Part shown: positions 42,572 to 51,334 of the stretch, one piece after another
Layout: each line of letters begins with the position of its first letter
How positions within the stretch are numbered: the stretch's first letter is position 1
Origin: Cellulomonas soli
GTDB lineage: Bacteria; Actinomycetota; Actinomycetes; Actinomycetales; Cellulomonadaceae
NCBI RefSeq assembly: GCF_013409305.1
Contig: NZ_JACBZJ010000001.1
Span: 3,348,001-3,412,000 of the forward strand
Direction: 5' to 3'
DNA: 64,000 nt
Notes under the pieces: generated by a model
What the model was told of the DNA's origin: nothing
Seen by the model: the letters and a program-made list of their open reading frames with translations, nothing else
Databases searched by the model: none
Made by a program: the position numbers and the translations under genes

Positions 42572-43468
42572 TCAGGCGAGCAGGATCCGGACGAAGGCGG
42601 GGTAGCCCAGGAGGGCCATGAAGCACAGGCCGAGCAGGGAGACCGGCACGACCATGTGCTCGGAGGCGGCGTTGGCCTTGGCGGTCGCCGTGGCCAGCAG
42701 CTGGGTGCGAAGGGATGAGGCGCGGGCGCGCAGCGTGGAGTAGACGGCGGCGCCGTCGCGTCCGGCCAGCCGCATGATGTCCGCGGCGTCGGCGAGCTCG
42801 GTGACACCGGTCGCCCCGGCCAGGTCGCTCAGCCCGTTCCATGACGGCTGCCCCGCCAGTTCTGCCCGCAGCAGCGCGTCGCGGATGCGCGCGAACTCGC
42901 GCGAGCCGCCGATCCCGGCCGCGCGGTCGAGCGCTTCGGTCGGGCCGGCGTCGGCGAGGCGTTCCATGGCGACCAGCTCCAGGAACACGCAGGTGGCCTC
43001 GCGCAGGGTGGCGCGGGCGGCGGTGGCGTTCTGGCGCAGGGTGAGGTCGGGCAACCAGAAGAAGAGCCCCCCGAGGACGAGCCCGGCGAGGGCAGGCAGG
43101 GCGAAGGGCAGGCGGGTGCCGGCCAGGAGCATCAGGGCGGACATCACCGCGGGGAACGCCAGACCGAGCAGGGCGTAGCCGATCTTGCGGGCGGCGAGCG
43201 TCTCGGGTGCCATCTGGACCATGTGCAGGTCGGCCACGTAGCGGCGCAGCCCGAAGGCCCGCACCGCACCGGGCAGGACACGCGCCTGCAGTCCCGCGAG
43301 CCTGCCGCTGGCCACCGGTGCTGGCGGGCGGGCGCCGCGGTCGGTGGGCAGGAGCCGGTGGACGGCGTCGGCCAGGTCGGGGCGTGCGGGGCTCAGCCCG
43401 GCGCTGGCCACCACGAGTCCGCCGCCGATCAGGCCGCCGGCGAGCAGGACGAGCCAGGTGCCGGTCAT
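42572..43468 (-). CDS. TadC inner-membrane protein (GspF family)
   Basis: A 298-residue protein beginning at ATG 43468, overlapping tadB by four bases. Membrane helices surround cytoplasmic T2SSF-type segments: LREATCVFLELVAMERLADA, then EFARIRDALLRAELAGQPSW, then AAVYSTLRARASSLRTQLLA. It ends in a helix pair (VVPVSLLGLCFMALLGYPAF). TadC and TadB form the platform on which TadA assembles the pilus. Confidence 0.85.
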   Translation of the reverse strand: MTGTWLVLLAGGLIGGGLVVASAGLSPARPDLADAVHRLLPTDRGARPPAPVASGRLAGLQARVLPGAVRAFGLRRYVADLHMVQMAPETLAARKIGYALLGLAFPAVMSALMLLAGTRLPFALPALAGLVLGGLFFWLPDLTLRQNATAARATLREATCVFLELVAMERLADAGPTEALDRAAGIGGSREFARIRDALLRAELAGQPSWNGLSDLAGATGVTELADAADIMRLAGRDGAAVYSTLRARASSLRTQLLATATAKANAASEHMVVPVSLLGLCFMALLGYPAFVRILLA

Positions 43469-44316
43469 GGTTGGCGCTCCGCGTCGGTCAGGAATCGCGG
43501 TGTGGGGGTGGCCAGGGTCAGGGAGCGGATCCACAGCAGGCAGCCGGTGAACGCGGCGGCGATGGCCAGCAGGACGAGCTGGCCGAGGCCGTCGCCGTAG
43601 GGGGCCAGGTAGGTGCCGTTGAGCATCAGCAGCCCCGCGACGGTCAGCGTGATGAGGGTGACCAGGCGTGCGGTCGAGCGGGGCTTGGCCCGTTCGGCTT
43701 CGATCTTGCGGCGGGCGGCGACCTCGTCCGCGACCGACCCGGCGGCCGCCGTCAGCACGGAGGACAGCCCGGGTCCGCGGCGTCGTGAGCCGAGCAGCAG
43801 TGAGGCGACGACGAAGTCCCCGGCAGCGTCGTCGAGGTCGTTGGCGAACGCGCGCAGTGCCTGCTCGGTGGGCCACCGCGCTGACAGTCGCGCCACCAGC
43901 GAGGCGACCTCCTTGCCGATCGCCGGAGGGCAGGTCGCCGCTGAGGCGAGCAGTCCTTGTTCCATGCCGACGCCGGTGGCCAGGACGTCGGCCAGCCGCC
44001 GGGTCCACTCCTCGATCGCCTCCACGCGGTCGATCGACCGCGCCGCGACCTTCTCCGACCCCACCAGGTACGGCAGCCCGATCACCGCGGCGGTGAGGAT
44101 CAAGCCCACCACCGGCCATCCGGTGATCGCCCACGCGAGCAGACCGGCGGTCCCCGCGATGAGCCACCGCCAGCGCGCCCACCGGCCCTCCGTGGCGCGC
44201 CGCGCCCGCCTGCGCTGACGTGGGGGTGCGGGCTCAACCCGGCGAAGTCCGGCGGCAGTGAGGAGGCTCCCGGTAACGAGGACGGCACCGGCCGCCCCGG
44301 CCAGGACGGCGGTCAT
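43465..44316 (-). CDS. TadB inner-membrane protein (GspF family)
   Basis: A 283-residue protein. N-terminal and central membrane helices (LIAGTAGLLAWAITGWPVVG) precede a T2SSF cytoplasmic domain with IEEWTRRLADVLATGVGMEQ and AAGSVADEVAARRKIEAERA. A terminal helix pair follows. It overlaps both tadA and tadC by four bases, as in other actinobacterial Tad loci. Confidence 0.85.
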   Translation of the reverse strand: MTAVLAGAAGAVLVTGSLLTAAGLRRVEPAPPRQRRRARRATEGRWARWRWLIAGTAGLLAWAITGWPVVGLILTAAVIGLPYLVGSEKVAARSIDRVEAIEEWTRRLADVLATGVGMEQGLLASAATCPPAIGKEVASLVARLSARWPTEQALRAFANDLDDAAGDFVVASLLLGSRRRGPGLSSVLTAAAGSVADEVAARRKIEAERAKPRSTARLVTLITLTVAGLLMLNGTYLAPYGDGLGQLVLLAIAAAFTGCLLWIRSLTLATPTPRFLTDAERQP

Positions 44317-45788
44317 CGTCGATCACCGCCCGGCCCGTAGACCCAGGTGCCCTGCCGGTGGTCCAGGAGGGTCTCGTCGAACCCCGCGCGCACCAGGTCG
44401 GCCAGGCACTCGGGACGGTGCAGCGGGACCGCGCGCCCGTCCGGGCCCGGCCCGAAGACGAGGGTGGTGGCGGGCCGGTTGCGTTCACCGAGGCCGTTGA
44501 CCTCGACGACCTGGGACACGAACCGGTGCCGCTGCCCACCGGTGGCGCTCTGGTCGAGCAGCTCGATGTGCACGAAGAAGTCGACGGCACCGGCCAGCAG
44601 CCGGTAGGCGAACGTGTCGGTCATCTGCACCCCGGCTGACAGGCACAAGGTGACGATGCGGTCCACGGCGTGCTGGGCGGAGCGCGAGTGCAACGTGCAC
44701 AGGGACCCGTCGCCGGTCGACATCGCCTCGAGCATCGGCAGCACCTCAGGTCCGCGGACCTCGCCGACGATGATGCGCCGCAGGTTCAGTCGCAGCGCCG
44801 TGTTCACCAGCTCGGTCAGGGTGACCTCCCCGGCGCGGTGCCCGTAGCTGTCGACCTCCGCGGACCCCTCCCGGCCTTCCATGGCCACGACGCGCGGGTG
44901 GCGGCCGGGTAGGTCCTGCAGGTGCAGCTCGTACTCCTTCTCGATGGTCGCGAAGCGCTCCATCGGGGCGAACTCGTTGGCCAGGGCGCGGATGAGGGTG
45001 GTCTTGCCGGCGTTCTGCAGCCCGGTCACCACGACGTTCTTGCCCGCCCGGATCGTCGAGCGCAGGAACGCGGCCAGCACCGAGTCCAGGGTGCCCAGCT
45101 CGACCATGTCGTCCAGGTCGACGTCGCGCACCCGGTGCCGGCGGATGACCACGTGCACCCGAGGTGTCGTCCAGGCGACCGCGGCCAGCCGCGAGCCGTC
45201 CTCCAGGCGCAGGTGCAGGGCCGGGTGGGCGGAGGAGAACGTGCGTTCAGCGCTGCCGGTGCGGGCGGCCAGCAGCTGCAGGATCTCGACGAGCTCCGCG
45301 TCGGACTCGGCCACGGGCGGGTGGGGTTCGATGCGCCCGTCGGCGTAGGAGACCCACACCCGGTCGTGCCCGTCGACCTCGATGTTCTCCACCGACGGGT
45401 CGTCGATCAGCGGCTGCAGTCGCCCCAGCCCGAACAGTGCGGCCATGACGGCCTGGGCGGTGGCCATCTCCACCTCGAACGGCCACGGCTGCTCCCCGTG
45501 CCGCACTCGGTCACGGCCGCGTTCACTCAACTCGGTCGCTACCAGGGAGCGGGCCAGCTCGCGGCGCGCCTCAGGGGTGTCGATCCGTTGGGACTGCAAC
45601 CGCTCTGCCAACCGCTCAGCCACCGCCGAGCGGACCTCCCGGACCACCGCGAGATCCGGACTGGGGAGCACCAGATCCGCGTTGTCGGGCAAGGTCGTCG
45701 AGGTCGGACTCGACGCGGCGGCGCGTCGCACGGGCGGTGTGGCCCGGCCGGGTGTCGCGGTGGGCAGGGTCAGGTCGTCGAGGCTCAT
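44313..45788 (-). CDS. TadA/CpaF pilus assembly ATPase
   Basis: A 491-residue secretion ATPase. The N-terminal helical domain ends near VENIEVDGHDRVWVSYADGR. Walker A is NVVVTGLQNAGKTTLIRALA, with N-A in place of the usual G-S-G/T but the Gly-Lys-Thr kept. The Asp box (FATIEKEYELHLQDLPGRHP), Walker B (LRRIIVGEVRGPEVLPMLEA) and His box (GDGSLCTLHSRSAQHAVDRI) follow. It powers assembly of the Tad pilus. The ATG at 45788 overlaps the CpaE-like gene. Confidence 0.9.
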   Translation of the reverse strand: MSLDDLTLPTATPGRATPPVRRAAASSPTSTTLPDNADLVLPSPDLAVVREVRSAVAERLAERLQSQRIDTPEARRELARSLVATELSERGRDRVRHGEQPWPFEVEMATAQAVMAALFGLGRLQPLIDDPSVENIEVDGHDRVWVSYADGRIEPHPPVAESDAELVEILQLLAARTGSAERTFSSAHPALHLRLEDGSRLAAVAWTTPRVHVVIRRHRVRDVDLDDMVELGTLDSVLAAFLRSTIRAGKNVVVTGLQNAGKTTLIRALANEFAPMERFATIEKEYELHLQDLPGRHPRVVAMEGREGSAEVDSYGHRAGEVTLTELVNTALRLNLRRIIVGEVRGPEVLPMLEAMSTGDGSLCTLHSRSAQHAVDRIVTLCLSAGVQMTDTFAYRLLAGAVDFFVHIELLDQSATGGQRHRFVSQVVEVNGLGERNRPATTLVFGPGPDGRAVPLHRPECLADLVRAGFDETLLDHRQGTWVYGPGGDRR

Positions 45789-46549
45789 CGCAGCACCGCC
45801 CGCTCCGGCACGAGGGCACCGACCCGCTCGACCGCCGCGCGAGCCGCACGCAGCAGCGGCGAGCGTTCGAACCGCCACCCGGCGACCTCCCCGGCCGCGA
45901 ACGCCCGCGCCGCCCACTCATCGGCGGCCAGCTCGAGGACCTCGGTGACGCCCATCGCTTCGGCGATCTGCACCCGCGAGTACCCGCCAGCATCGGTGAC
46001 CACCCCGACCGGTGCCAGCCGCCCGGTGCGCTCGACCGCCAGCCCCCGCACCGCCGCCGCAGCCGGCGCGACCGAGGCCACCGTGCCCGCCACCACCACA
46101 CCCACCAGGTCGGCCTGCGTGAGCCAGACCCGCGGCTCGAACTGGTGACCGACCCGCCCGACGTCCACCACCACATCGACTCCGGCATCCGACAGGTCCC
46201 GCGCCGCCGACACCAGCGCGGTCCACATCGACCCCAACGGCCGCGCCTGAACCGGATCAGCCACGCCCGGCAGCACCATGCGTGCCCCCTCGGCGTCCAG
46301 GGCCAGACTGCAGCCGATCACCTGCTCCGGGGTGAGCGCGCCGCGAGCCGCCGCCAGCACGGACACACCAACGCTGTCCGGGACGCCGGGGGACAGGTAC
46401 CCGGTCAGGAGCCCGGACCCGGCCGGATCGGCGTCAACCAGCAGCACCCTGCGGCCGGGGCGCGCCTGCGGCCACGACCAGCACAGCGCCAGTGCGGCCG
46501 TCGTGACACCCGGCGCCCCGTGCGCCGAGCACAGAGCCACCACGCTCAC
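45785..46549 (-). CDS. CpaE/TadZ-like MinD-family protein
   Basis: A 254-residue ParA/MinD fold protein with ALCSAHGAPGVTTAALALCW, RRVLLVDADPAGSGLLTGYL and VDVVVDVGRVGH. The P-loop lacks the usual Lys residues (G-A-P-G-V-T-T), so ATP hydrolysis may be lost or changed, as in some TadZ proteins. It probably places the pilus machine in the cell. It lies between the SAF protein and tadA, overlapping both by four bases. Confidence 0.8.
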   Translation of the reverse strand: MSVVALCSAHGAPGVTTAALALCWSWPQARPGRRVLLVDADPAGSGLLTGYLSPGVPDSVGVSVLAAARGALTPEQVIGCSLALDAEGARMVLPGVADPVQARPLGSMWTALVSAARDLSDAGVDVVVDVGRVGHQFEPRVWLTQADLVGVVVAGTVASVAPAAAAVRGLAVERTGRLAPVGVVTDAGGYSRVQIAEAMGVTEVLELAADEWAARAFAAGEVAGWRFERSPLLRAARAAVERVGALVPERAVLR

Positions 46550-47226
46550 GGGGTCACCTGCGCCGGCTGGACCACGATCGCGAACCGCCCCGTCGCCGCA
46601 CGCGTGGCAAGTGCAGGTCCGTCCTGCGCTGAGGTCACGACATCGGCCACGACCATGCCGTTCACGTCCGGCGGCCCCACCCGCACCACACGAGCCTCGA
46701 ACGACATCGGCGCACCCGGCAGCGGATCGGCACCCTGCGGGGGCGCATCCACCACCAGCAGCCGGTCGCCAGCGGCCAGGCCACCGGCAGGAACCCGGTC
46801 CGCCGTCAACGGCAACGGCACGAGCACCTCACCCGGTCCGACTACACCGGCGTCGGTGACGTCGCCCGGGGTGACCAACGACCCACGCTGCAGGTTCGAG
46901 GTGGCCACCAGGCCGACGAGCTCGCCGGAGTCCTCCGCGGCGACGAGCCGCACCGTCGGCTCCACCGACACCGCGGTGGTCGTCAGGTCCTCGGCGGTGA
47001 TCGTCGACCCGTAGGCCACATCACGCGCCATCAGCACGACCTCGAAGCGCTGCCCGGTAGACGTCACCAGCCACATCGCGGCCAACGCCCCCAGCGCGAC
47101 CATCGCCACACCCGCGATCACGAACGCCGGTCGACGTCGGCCCCGCGGACCGACGACGACCCCGGGCCGCAGCTCGGTCGTGGCCTGCTGCCCGTTCATC
47201 TTGCGCTTCTCGTCGGTCGCCGTCAT
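46546..47226 (-). CDS. CpaB/RcpC-like SAF-domain protein
   Basis: A 226-residue protein with one N-terminal membrane helix (FVIAGVAMVALGALAAMWLV). A SAF domain follows: EVVLMARDVAYGSTITAEDL, then VGLVATSNLQRGSLVTPGDV. A beta-rich C-terminus (ADRVPAGGLAAGDRLLVVD) matches the RcpC/CpaB pattern. In Tad systems this protein faces the cell envelope and supports the pilus. It precedes the CpaE-like gene. Confidence 0.85.
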   Translation of the reverse strand: MTATDEKRKMNGQQATTELRPGVVVGPRGRRRPAFVIAGVAMVALGALAAMWLVTSTGQRFEVVLMARDVAYGSTITAEDLTTTAVSVEPTVRLVAAEDSGELVGLVATSNLQRGSLVTPGDVTDAGVVGPGEVLVPLPLTADRVPAGGLAAGDRLLVVDAPPQGADPLPGAPMSFEARVVRVGPPDVNGMVVADVVTSAQDGPALATRAATGRFAIVVQPAQVTP

Positions 47227-47253
47227 GGCACCTCCAAGGACCAGGGGAGCGTC

Positions 47254-48153
47254 CTACTCCTGCGTGATCAGCACCTGCACCTCACCGATGCGCACGCTCG
47301 CCGTCGACTGCCGTGTCACGCTCAGCGAGCCCGAAGCCCCACCGCCGCTCCACGTCACGTCCCACGTCGTCGTCGCCGTGACCGGGTACGCCCCATCGGG
47401 CTGCCCGGCGGACGCCTTCTCGTAGATGTGCTGACACGTCGGCGACGTGATCCCGCCGGCGTAGTACGGGGTGCCCGGACCGGCGCACGTCTCCGACCGC
47501 CCATCACCCATTGACCACACGATCCGGCGTGCCTGCGCCGTGGCCGTCACTGACAGCCCCGGAACGCTCGCCGTAGCCGAGTTCGGACCCCACGTCGTCG
47601 GGCCGACCTCCGTCCACAGCCACAGCGGGACACCGACCACGCCCGACTCGTCGCCATCGATCGTCATGCGGATCGCCGGTCCCGACAGCTCCATCCGGGA
47701 GATCGCCTGCTGAGCAAGCTGCGCAGGCGTGACGCCGACTCCGCCGTAGCCCGGCGGTTCTGTCGCGGACCACACCCAGCCGTCAGATCCGCCGGGTCGA
47801 GTCGCGGCGCAGGAGACCGCGTAGATCGCCCCTTCGGGGTACCGCCCGCCCCAGATGGGATCCGTCTCGGGTGGCTGGTGCTCGAGCAGACGCCAGTAGC
47901 AGTCGTCCGCGTCGTTGAACCAGCCGAGCGGGCCCTCGCACGTCACCGCCTGCCCCGTCTGCGAGACCACGCAGCGGCGCTCGATGACCGGGTCCAGGCT
48001 GCTGCCTCCGCCACCAGGGTCGCCGGGCGTCCCCGGTTGCTCGACGTCGATGACGCAGAAGGTCGTGTTCGGTGAGCAACTCACGCCGCTAGGGACGACC
48101 GTGGACGGGGCCATGAGTGCGAGCCCTGCGGCGACTGCGAGTGCGGTCAGCAC
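47254..48153 (-). CDS. secreted Tad-locus protein of unknown function
   Basis: The GTG at 48153 overlaps the upstream lipoprotein gene by seven bases. A short hydrophobic signal (VLTALAVAAGLALMAPSTVV) is followed by a Cys-containing export region and a C-terminal beta domain. That domain has RIVWSMGDGRSETCAGPGTP, then ITSPTCQHIYEKASAGQPDG, then YPVTATTTWDVTWSGGG, which reads like a PKD/Ig-like fold. The 299-residue protein recurs in type beside actinobacterial Tad operons. Surface exposure is likely; the role is unknown. Confidence 0.65.
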   Translation of the reverse strand: MLTALAVAAGLALMAPSTVVPSGVSCSPNTTFCVIDVEQPGTPGDPGGGGSSLDPVIERRCVVSQTGQAVTCEGPLGWFNDADDCYWRLLEHQPPETDPIWGGRYPEGAIYAVSCAATRPGGSDGWVWSATEPPGYGGVGVTPAQLAQQAISRMELSGPAIRMTIDGDESGVVGVPLWLWTEVGPTTWGPNSATASVPGLSVTATAQARRIVWSMGDGRSETCAGPGTPYYAGGITSPTCQHIYEKASAGQPDGAYPVTATTTWDVTWSGGGASGSLSVTRQSTASVRIGEVQVLITQE

Positions 48154-48743
48154 GGGGCCCCCCGGTCGACCTCCGAGGTGCGGATCGTCCAGTGATCGAC
48201 GTAGTAGTACGCCGTCGACGTCGTCGTGAGGCGAGTGGCCTGCCCCGGCACGGCAGCCGGCTCGCCTGTGGCCACGTAGATGGGCTGCCACTGCGAACCG
48301 TCCACGCAGTCGACGATTCGAGCCGAACCCTCGCTTCCCGTCACGATCTCGCTGACGGTCGGCGAGAGCACGGGCGCGCCCGTGACCTTGATCCCGTTGC
48401 GGCGGAAGGTGAACACGCTCGACGCGACGTCGGCGAACGCCTGATCCACCGCGAACTGCTCGAGCTCGGCGCCGGGATCGCTGGCAGGGTCGCTGAACGC
48501 CGCGACCTTCGCGTCCCAGTACCCCTGGTACGCCTCGAGGATCGCGGCCTCGGCCTGCGCGATCGTCGGGTCGACCGACGGCATCGGGGTCCGAGACGGT
48601 GTCGGCGTCGCCGGGGCTGTCGCGTGGTGGGTGCGCGTTGGAGTGGGTGGTGGTGACGGGGATGAGCAGGCAGCGAGGAGTCCCGCGACGATGAGGATTG
48701 CTGCTGTGGTCGCGGTTCGTGACGTGATGTGTGGAGGTCTCAT
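48147..48743 (-). CDS. lipoprotein at head of the Tad operon
   Basis: A 198-residue protein with a signal peptide ending in a lipobox (AAILIVAGLLAACSS). A Thr/Pro stalk follows. The globular part has AILEAYQGYWDAKVAAFSDP and a closing NTF2-like beta pattern (WQPIYVATGE; AYYYVDHWTIRTSEVD). It is the first gene of the minus-strand run that leads through the Tad genes to the LysM-BTAD protein. Lipid anchoring is likely; the partner is unknown. Confidence 0.75.
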   Translation of the reverse strand: MRPPHITSRTATTAAILIVAGLLAACSSPSPPPTPTRTHHATAPATPTPSRTPMPSVDPTIAQAEAAILEAYQGYWDAKVAAFSDPASDPGAELEQFAVDQAFADVASSVFTFRRNGIKVTGAPVLSPTVSEIVTGSEGSARIVDCVDGSQWQPIYVATGEPAAVPGQATRLTTTSTAYYYVDHWTIRTSEVDRGAPC

Positions 48744-48946
48744 CGGCGTCCACCTGCCCCTGCAGGGCCCGCGGTGCCCGCGAGCCGGCCCGGCGCCTTA
48801 GCCAGAGCGGCCATTGCACACCCGGCCGGGTGAAGTACGCATCTCGGACACCGGTCCGAGATCGGCGCGCTCGTGTAGCTCATGCCTGCAGGTGTGCCAC
48901 ACGCTGCGCAAGACGCGACGGCCGATCTGAGATCTGTGGGCGGTCC

Positions 48947-49876
48947 TCAGCTCGCGGCCCGCTGTGGACCGTGAGTCGCCGAGACTGCCAGCTCGGCAGC
49001 GAGGGCGGGGGAGCGGTGGCGCCTGACGCGCGTGGCACGCAGCGCCGCCCGCATCTCCGGGGAGTCGACCGCGTCGGGCCCCTCCGAGAGCACCCGTGCG
49101 AACAGACCACGCCACCGCGCAGTGCCACGCAGCGCCACGCACAGTCGCCGCGCCTGCCACGGCGGCAAGTCCAGGTCTGCGGCCATGTGGCGCCACCCGA
49201 GCGCACCGCTGCGCGGATCGGTCGCGGGGTCGGGCAGATCCATGACCGTCGCGACGATTCTGCCGGCGTCCTCCACGGCCCACCCCGCGTCGATGAGCCC
49301 GTGCGCCGCGACCGTGCACACATCGGCCAGGCCCGGCACGGGTGCCGTATGCCCGGCCAGATCCCAGCCGGCATCCAGCAGCACGTCGAGGCTCAACGGC
49401 AGGCGCACCGGCTCGGCGCCACTCGTGGGACGCAGCAACTCCCACGCACGCCGCTCGGCCTTGCCGTAGCGGGCGGCCACCACCTCGCCAAGCGCGGCTC
49501 GCTTCGCGGCCCGCCACAGCACACCCCACGGCGATGCGGCCCGCCGCAGCTCCGGCTTGGTCATCGCGATCCACGCCGCCTGCCATGCCGAGGCCTCCGC
49601 CTGCGACGCCGCAGCACCGCGCAGCCCGACGTCGATCGCGAGCGGTCGAGCGATCTCGAGCCGCACGAACGTCAGCAGGCGCGTCGCGGTGGGGCCCTCC
49701 CATCCCTCGTCGTCGATCGCTGCCAGTGCCGCAAGAAGCCCGTCGCGATCCCGCTTGATCGGCAGCGGCTCGCGCCGACCGCCAGCATCCACGTCGCCCA
49801 TCTCCGCCTCCGGTGTCGTAGGGACACCAGCGAGGCTCCACACCGCCGATAGACCGTCCGATGACGAGGCGCTCAT
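48947..49876 (-). CDS. conserved element protein of unknown function
   Basis: A 309-residue soluble, helical protein rich in Trp and Arg: WQAAWIAMTKPELRRAASPW, then GVLWRAAKRAALGEVVAARY, then WRHMAADLDLPPWQARRLCV. The second half suggests a helix-turn-helix (DLPPWQARRLCVALRGTARW), so a DNA-binding or replication role is possible. The ATG at 49876 is preferred over TTG 49888, though no good ribosome site is seen. Three 18-bp repeats with ~105-bp spacing begin 20 bases upstream of the start, which suggests autoregulation or an origin. No named family is recognised. Confidence 0.6.
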   Translation of the reverse strand: MSASSSDGLSAVWSLAGVPTTPEAEMGDVDAGGRREPLPIKRDRDGLLAALAAIDDEGWEGPTATRLLTFVRLEIARPLAIDVGLRGAAASQAEASAWQAAWIAMTKPELRRAASPWGVLWRAAKRAALGEVVAARYGKAERRAWELLRPTSGAEPVRLPLSLDVLLDAGWDLAGHTAPVPGLADVCTVAAHGLIDAGWAVEDAGRIVATVMDLPDPATDPRSGALGWRHMAADLDLPPWQARRLCVALRGTARWRGLFARVLSEGPDAVDSPEMRAALRATRVRRHRSPALAAELAVSATHGPQRAAS

Positions 49877-50293
49877 GACGTGCCGCAAGGCATCGCGTCA
49901 TCGCGCGGTCTAGTAGGGCGACGGCCACGAACGCGCCGCGCCGTCGGCCGGGCATCGAGCCCACGCCTGCGAACCCCCAGGCCAAACGGACGCCGCTCGC
50001 ACGTCATCGCTGCGTCTATCGCCGCCGGTTGAGCGCGCGCGTCGTCGCGCGGGACGGTCTCACCCAGACTCCACAGGCTCACTCCGCGCTCGCGGCCGTC
50101 GGCGGCCGTCATCGGCTCGTCTATGGCGTCCATGGACCATGCGCGCCGCACGCCGAGCGGAGCTCGTCCATCGGTCGCAGCGGTCGCGACCGGCTGAACG
50201 GCACGCCATTCGTCGCGAGCCGCTCATGGTGTTGCTAGCGGTAGAAGTCCTGTTCGCCGTCGCGCGGCCTTTGCGCCTGGCAGCATCGACGGC
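49877..50293. other. repeat-bearing intergenic region (candidate origin/control site)
   Basis: No gene is seen. The region holds three copies of an 18-bp sequence at 49896, 50002 and 50107, 106 and 105 bases apart. A weak fourth resemblance starts at 50211. A short palindrome TCCATGGA lies at about 50129-50136. The spacing is close to ten helical turns. It separates the unknown element gene from the K+ channel gene. Confidence 0.5.
49896..50124 (+). repeat. 18-bp direct repeats A, B and C
   Basis: A (49896-49913) is CGTCATCGCGCGGTCTAG, B (50002-50019) is CGTCATCGCTGCGTCTAT and C (50107-50124) is CGTCATCGGCTCGTCTAT. The consensus is CGTCATCG-n3-CGTCTAT. A fourth copy, identical to C, lies at 51659-51676 in front of the excisionase gene. 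The outer eight and seven bases are conserved while the middle varies, as expected for a protein-binding site. Confidence 0.65.
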
Positions 50294-51031
50294 ATGTCGC
50301 GTGTCGAGCGGTGGGAACGGCGAGCGGAGTGGCCCTTGCTTGCCGCCGCTCTGGTCTTCCTGGCCGCGTACGCGATCCCCATCGCCAACCCGGACCTCTC
50401 GGCGGGCGTCGTGCGAGCGTGCTCGGTCGTCGTCCTAGCGACCTGGGTCGCGTTCGGGGTCGACTACCTCGGTCGCCTGCTTCTCAGTGAGGACCGGGCG
50501 ACGTTCGTCCGCCGGAACGTGTTCGACCTCGCGGTCCTGGTGCTGCCGATGCTGCGACCCCTGCGGCTGATCCGGTTCGTGACCCTGCTGTCGGTGCTGA
50601 ACCGCAACTCCTCACGCGGTCTGCGCGGCCGGGTCGTCGTCTACGTCGTCGCGGGCACCTCACTGCTCGTTCTGTGCGGGGCGCTGGCCGTCACCGACGC
50701 CGAGCGTGGCGCACCGGAGGCGAACATCCGCAACGTCGGGGACGGGCTGTGGTGGGCGCTGTCCACCATGACCACGGTCGGCTACGGCGACCGCTACCCG
50801 ACCACCACGACCGGCCGGTTCGTCGCCGGCGCCCTCATGCTCGGCGGCATCGCTCTGCTCGGAGTCGTCACCGCGACGCTAGCGTCCTGGCTCGTCGAGC
50901 GCGTCGCCGAAGCCGGGGAGTCCGAGCGGGCCGCCACCCACGCCCAGGTCGAAGCCCTCACGGCCGAGGTCCGAGCACTCCGCGCCGAGCTCGCCGACCG
51001 GCCTGGGCAATCGCCACGCGGGCCGGAGTAA
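50294..51031 (+). CDS. voltage-gated-type potassium channel
   Basis: A 245-residue membrane protein. The N-terminal half has four helices, including an Arg-bearing S4-like segment (MLRPLRLIRFVTLLSVLNRN). The pore domain follows: ALSTMTTVGYGDRYPTTTTG with the selectivity filter TVGYGD, then MLGGIALLGVVTATLASWLV. A charged C-terminal coiled coil (THAQVEALTAEVRALRAELA) probably assembles the tetramer. Why a transfer element carries a K+ channel is unclear; it may be cargo. Confidence 0.88.
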   Translation: MSRVERWERRAEWPLLAAALVFLAAYAIPIANPDLSAGVVRACSVVVLATWVAFGVDYLGRLLLSEDRATFVRRNVFDLAVLVLPMLRPLRLIRFVTLLSVLNRNSSRGLRGRVVVYVVAGTSLLVLCGALAVTDAERGAPEANIRNVGDGLWWALSTMTTVGYGDRYPTTTTGRFVAGALMLGGIALLGVVTATLASWLVERVAEAGESERAATHAQVEALTAEVRALRAELADRPGQSPRGPE

Positions 51032-51061
51032 GCGGAAGTGACCTGGGCTCGCACCGTGCGG

Positions 51062-51334
51062 TCAGGCGGGACGTACGGCGCCGATGTCGACCCAGGCACA
51101 CCACCGCCGCGTGCCCGTCGGCCCGCCGGACACGTCCTGAAGAACGCACAGCACTCCAGCGCCACGGGCCACGACACTCACCGGGACGTCGGCCCACGTC
51201 CCGTCGTAGTGGCGCGCACGCGCAATCGCGGGCCGCGGGGGAGTCACCAGCCACTGCGGCTTCGGCTCGGGCTGGGTGACGATCCACCGGGCGTACCAGT
51301 CGGTGCCGGGCGGCGTACGGGGCGCAGCGCTCAC
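51062..51334 (-). CDS. small element protein, 90 aa
   Basis: The GTG at 51334 overlaps the stop of the gene before it as GTGA. The product is rich in Trp/Arg/Pro: GTDWYARWIVTQPEPKPQWL, then ARARHYDGTWADVPVSVVAR, then CVLQDVSGGPTGTRRWCAWV. It looks like a compact beta domain with two Cys. No family is recognised. It is co-transcribed with the SOS-box gene upstream. Confidence 0.55.
   Translation of the reverse strand: MSAAPRTPPGTDWYARWIVTQPEPKPQWLVTPPRPAIARARHYDGTWADVPVSVVARGAGVLCVLQDVSGGPTGTRRWCAWVDIGAVRPA

Noticed and set aside
49790..50230. A CRISPR array or true tandem repeat of about 105 bases
   Set aside because: Only 18 bases recur and the roughly 87-base intervals are not alike. CRISPR repeats would be longer, with spacers of 30-70 bases and cas genes nearby.
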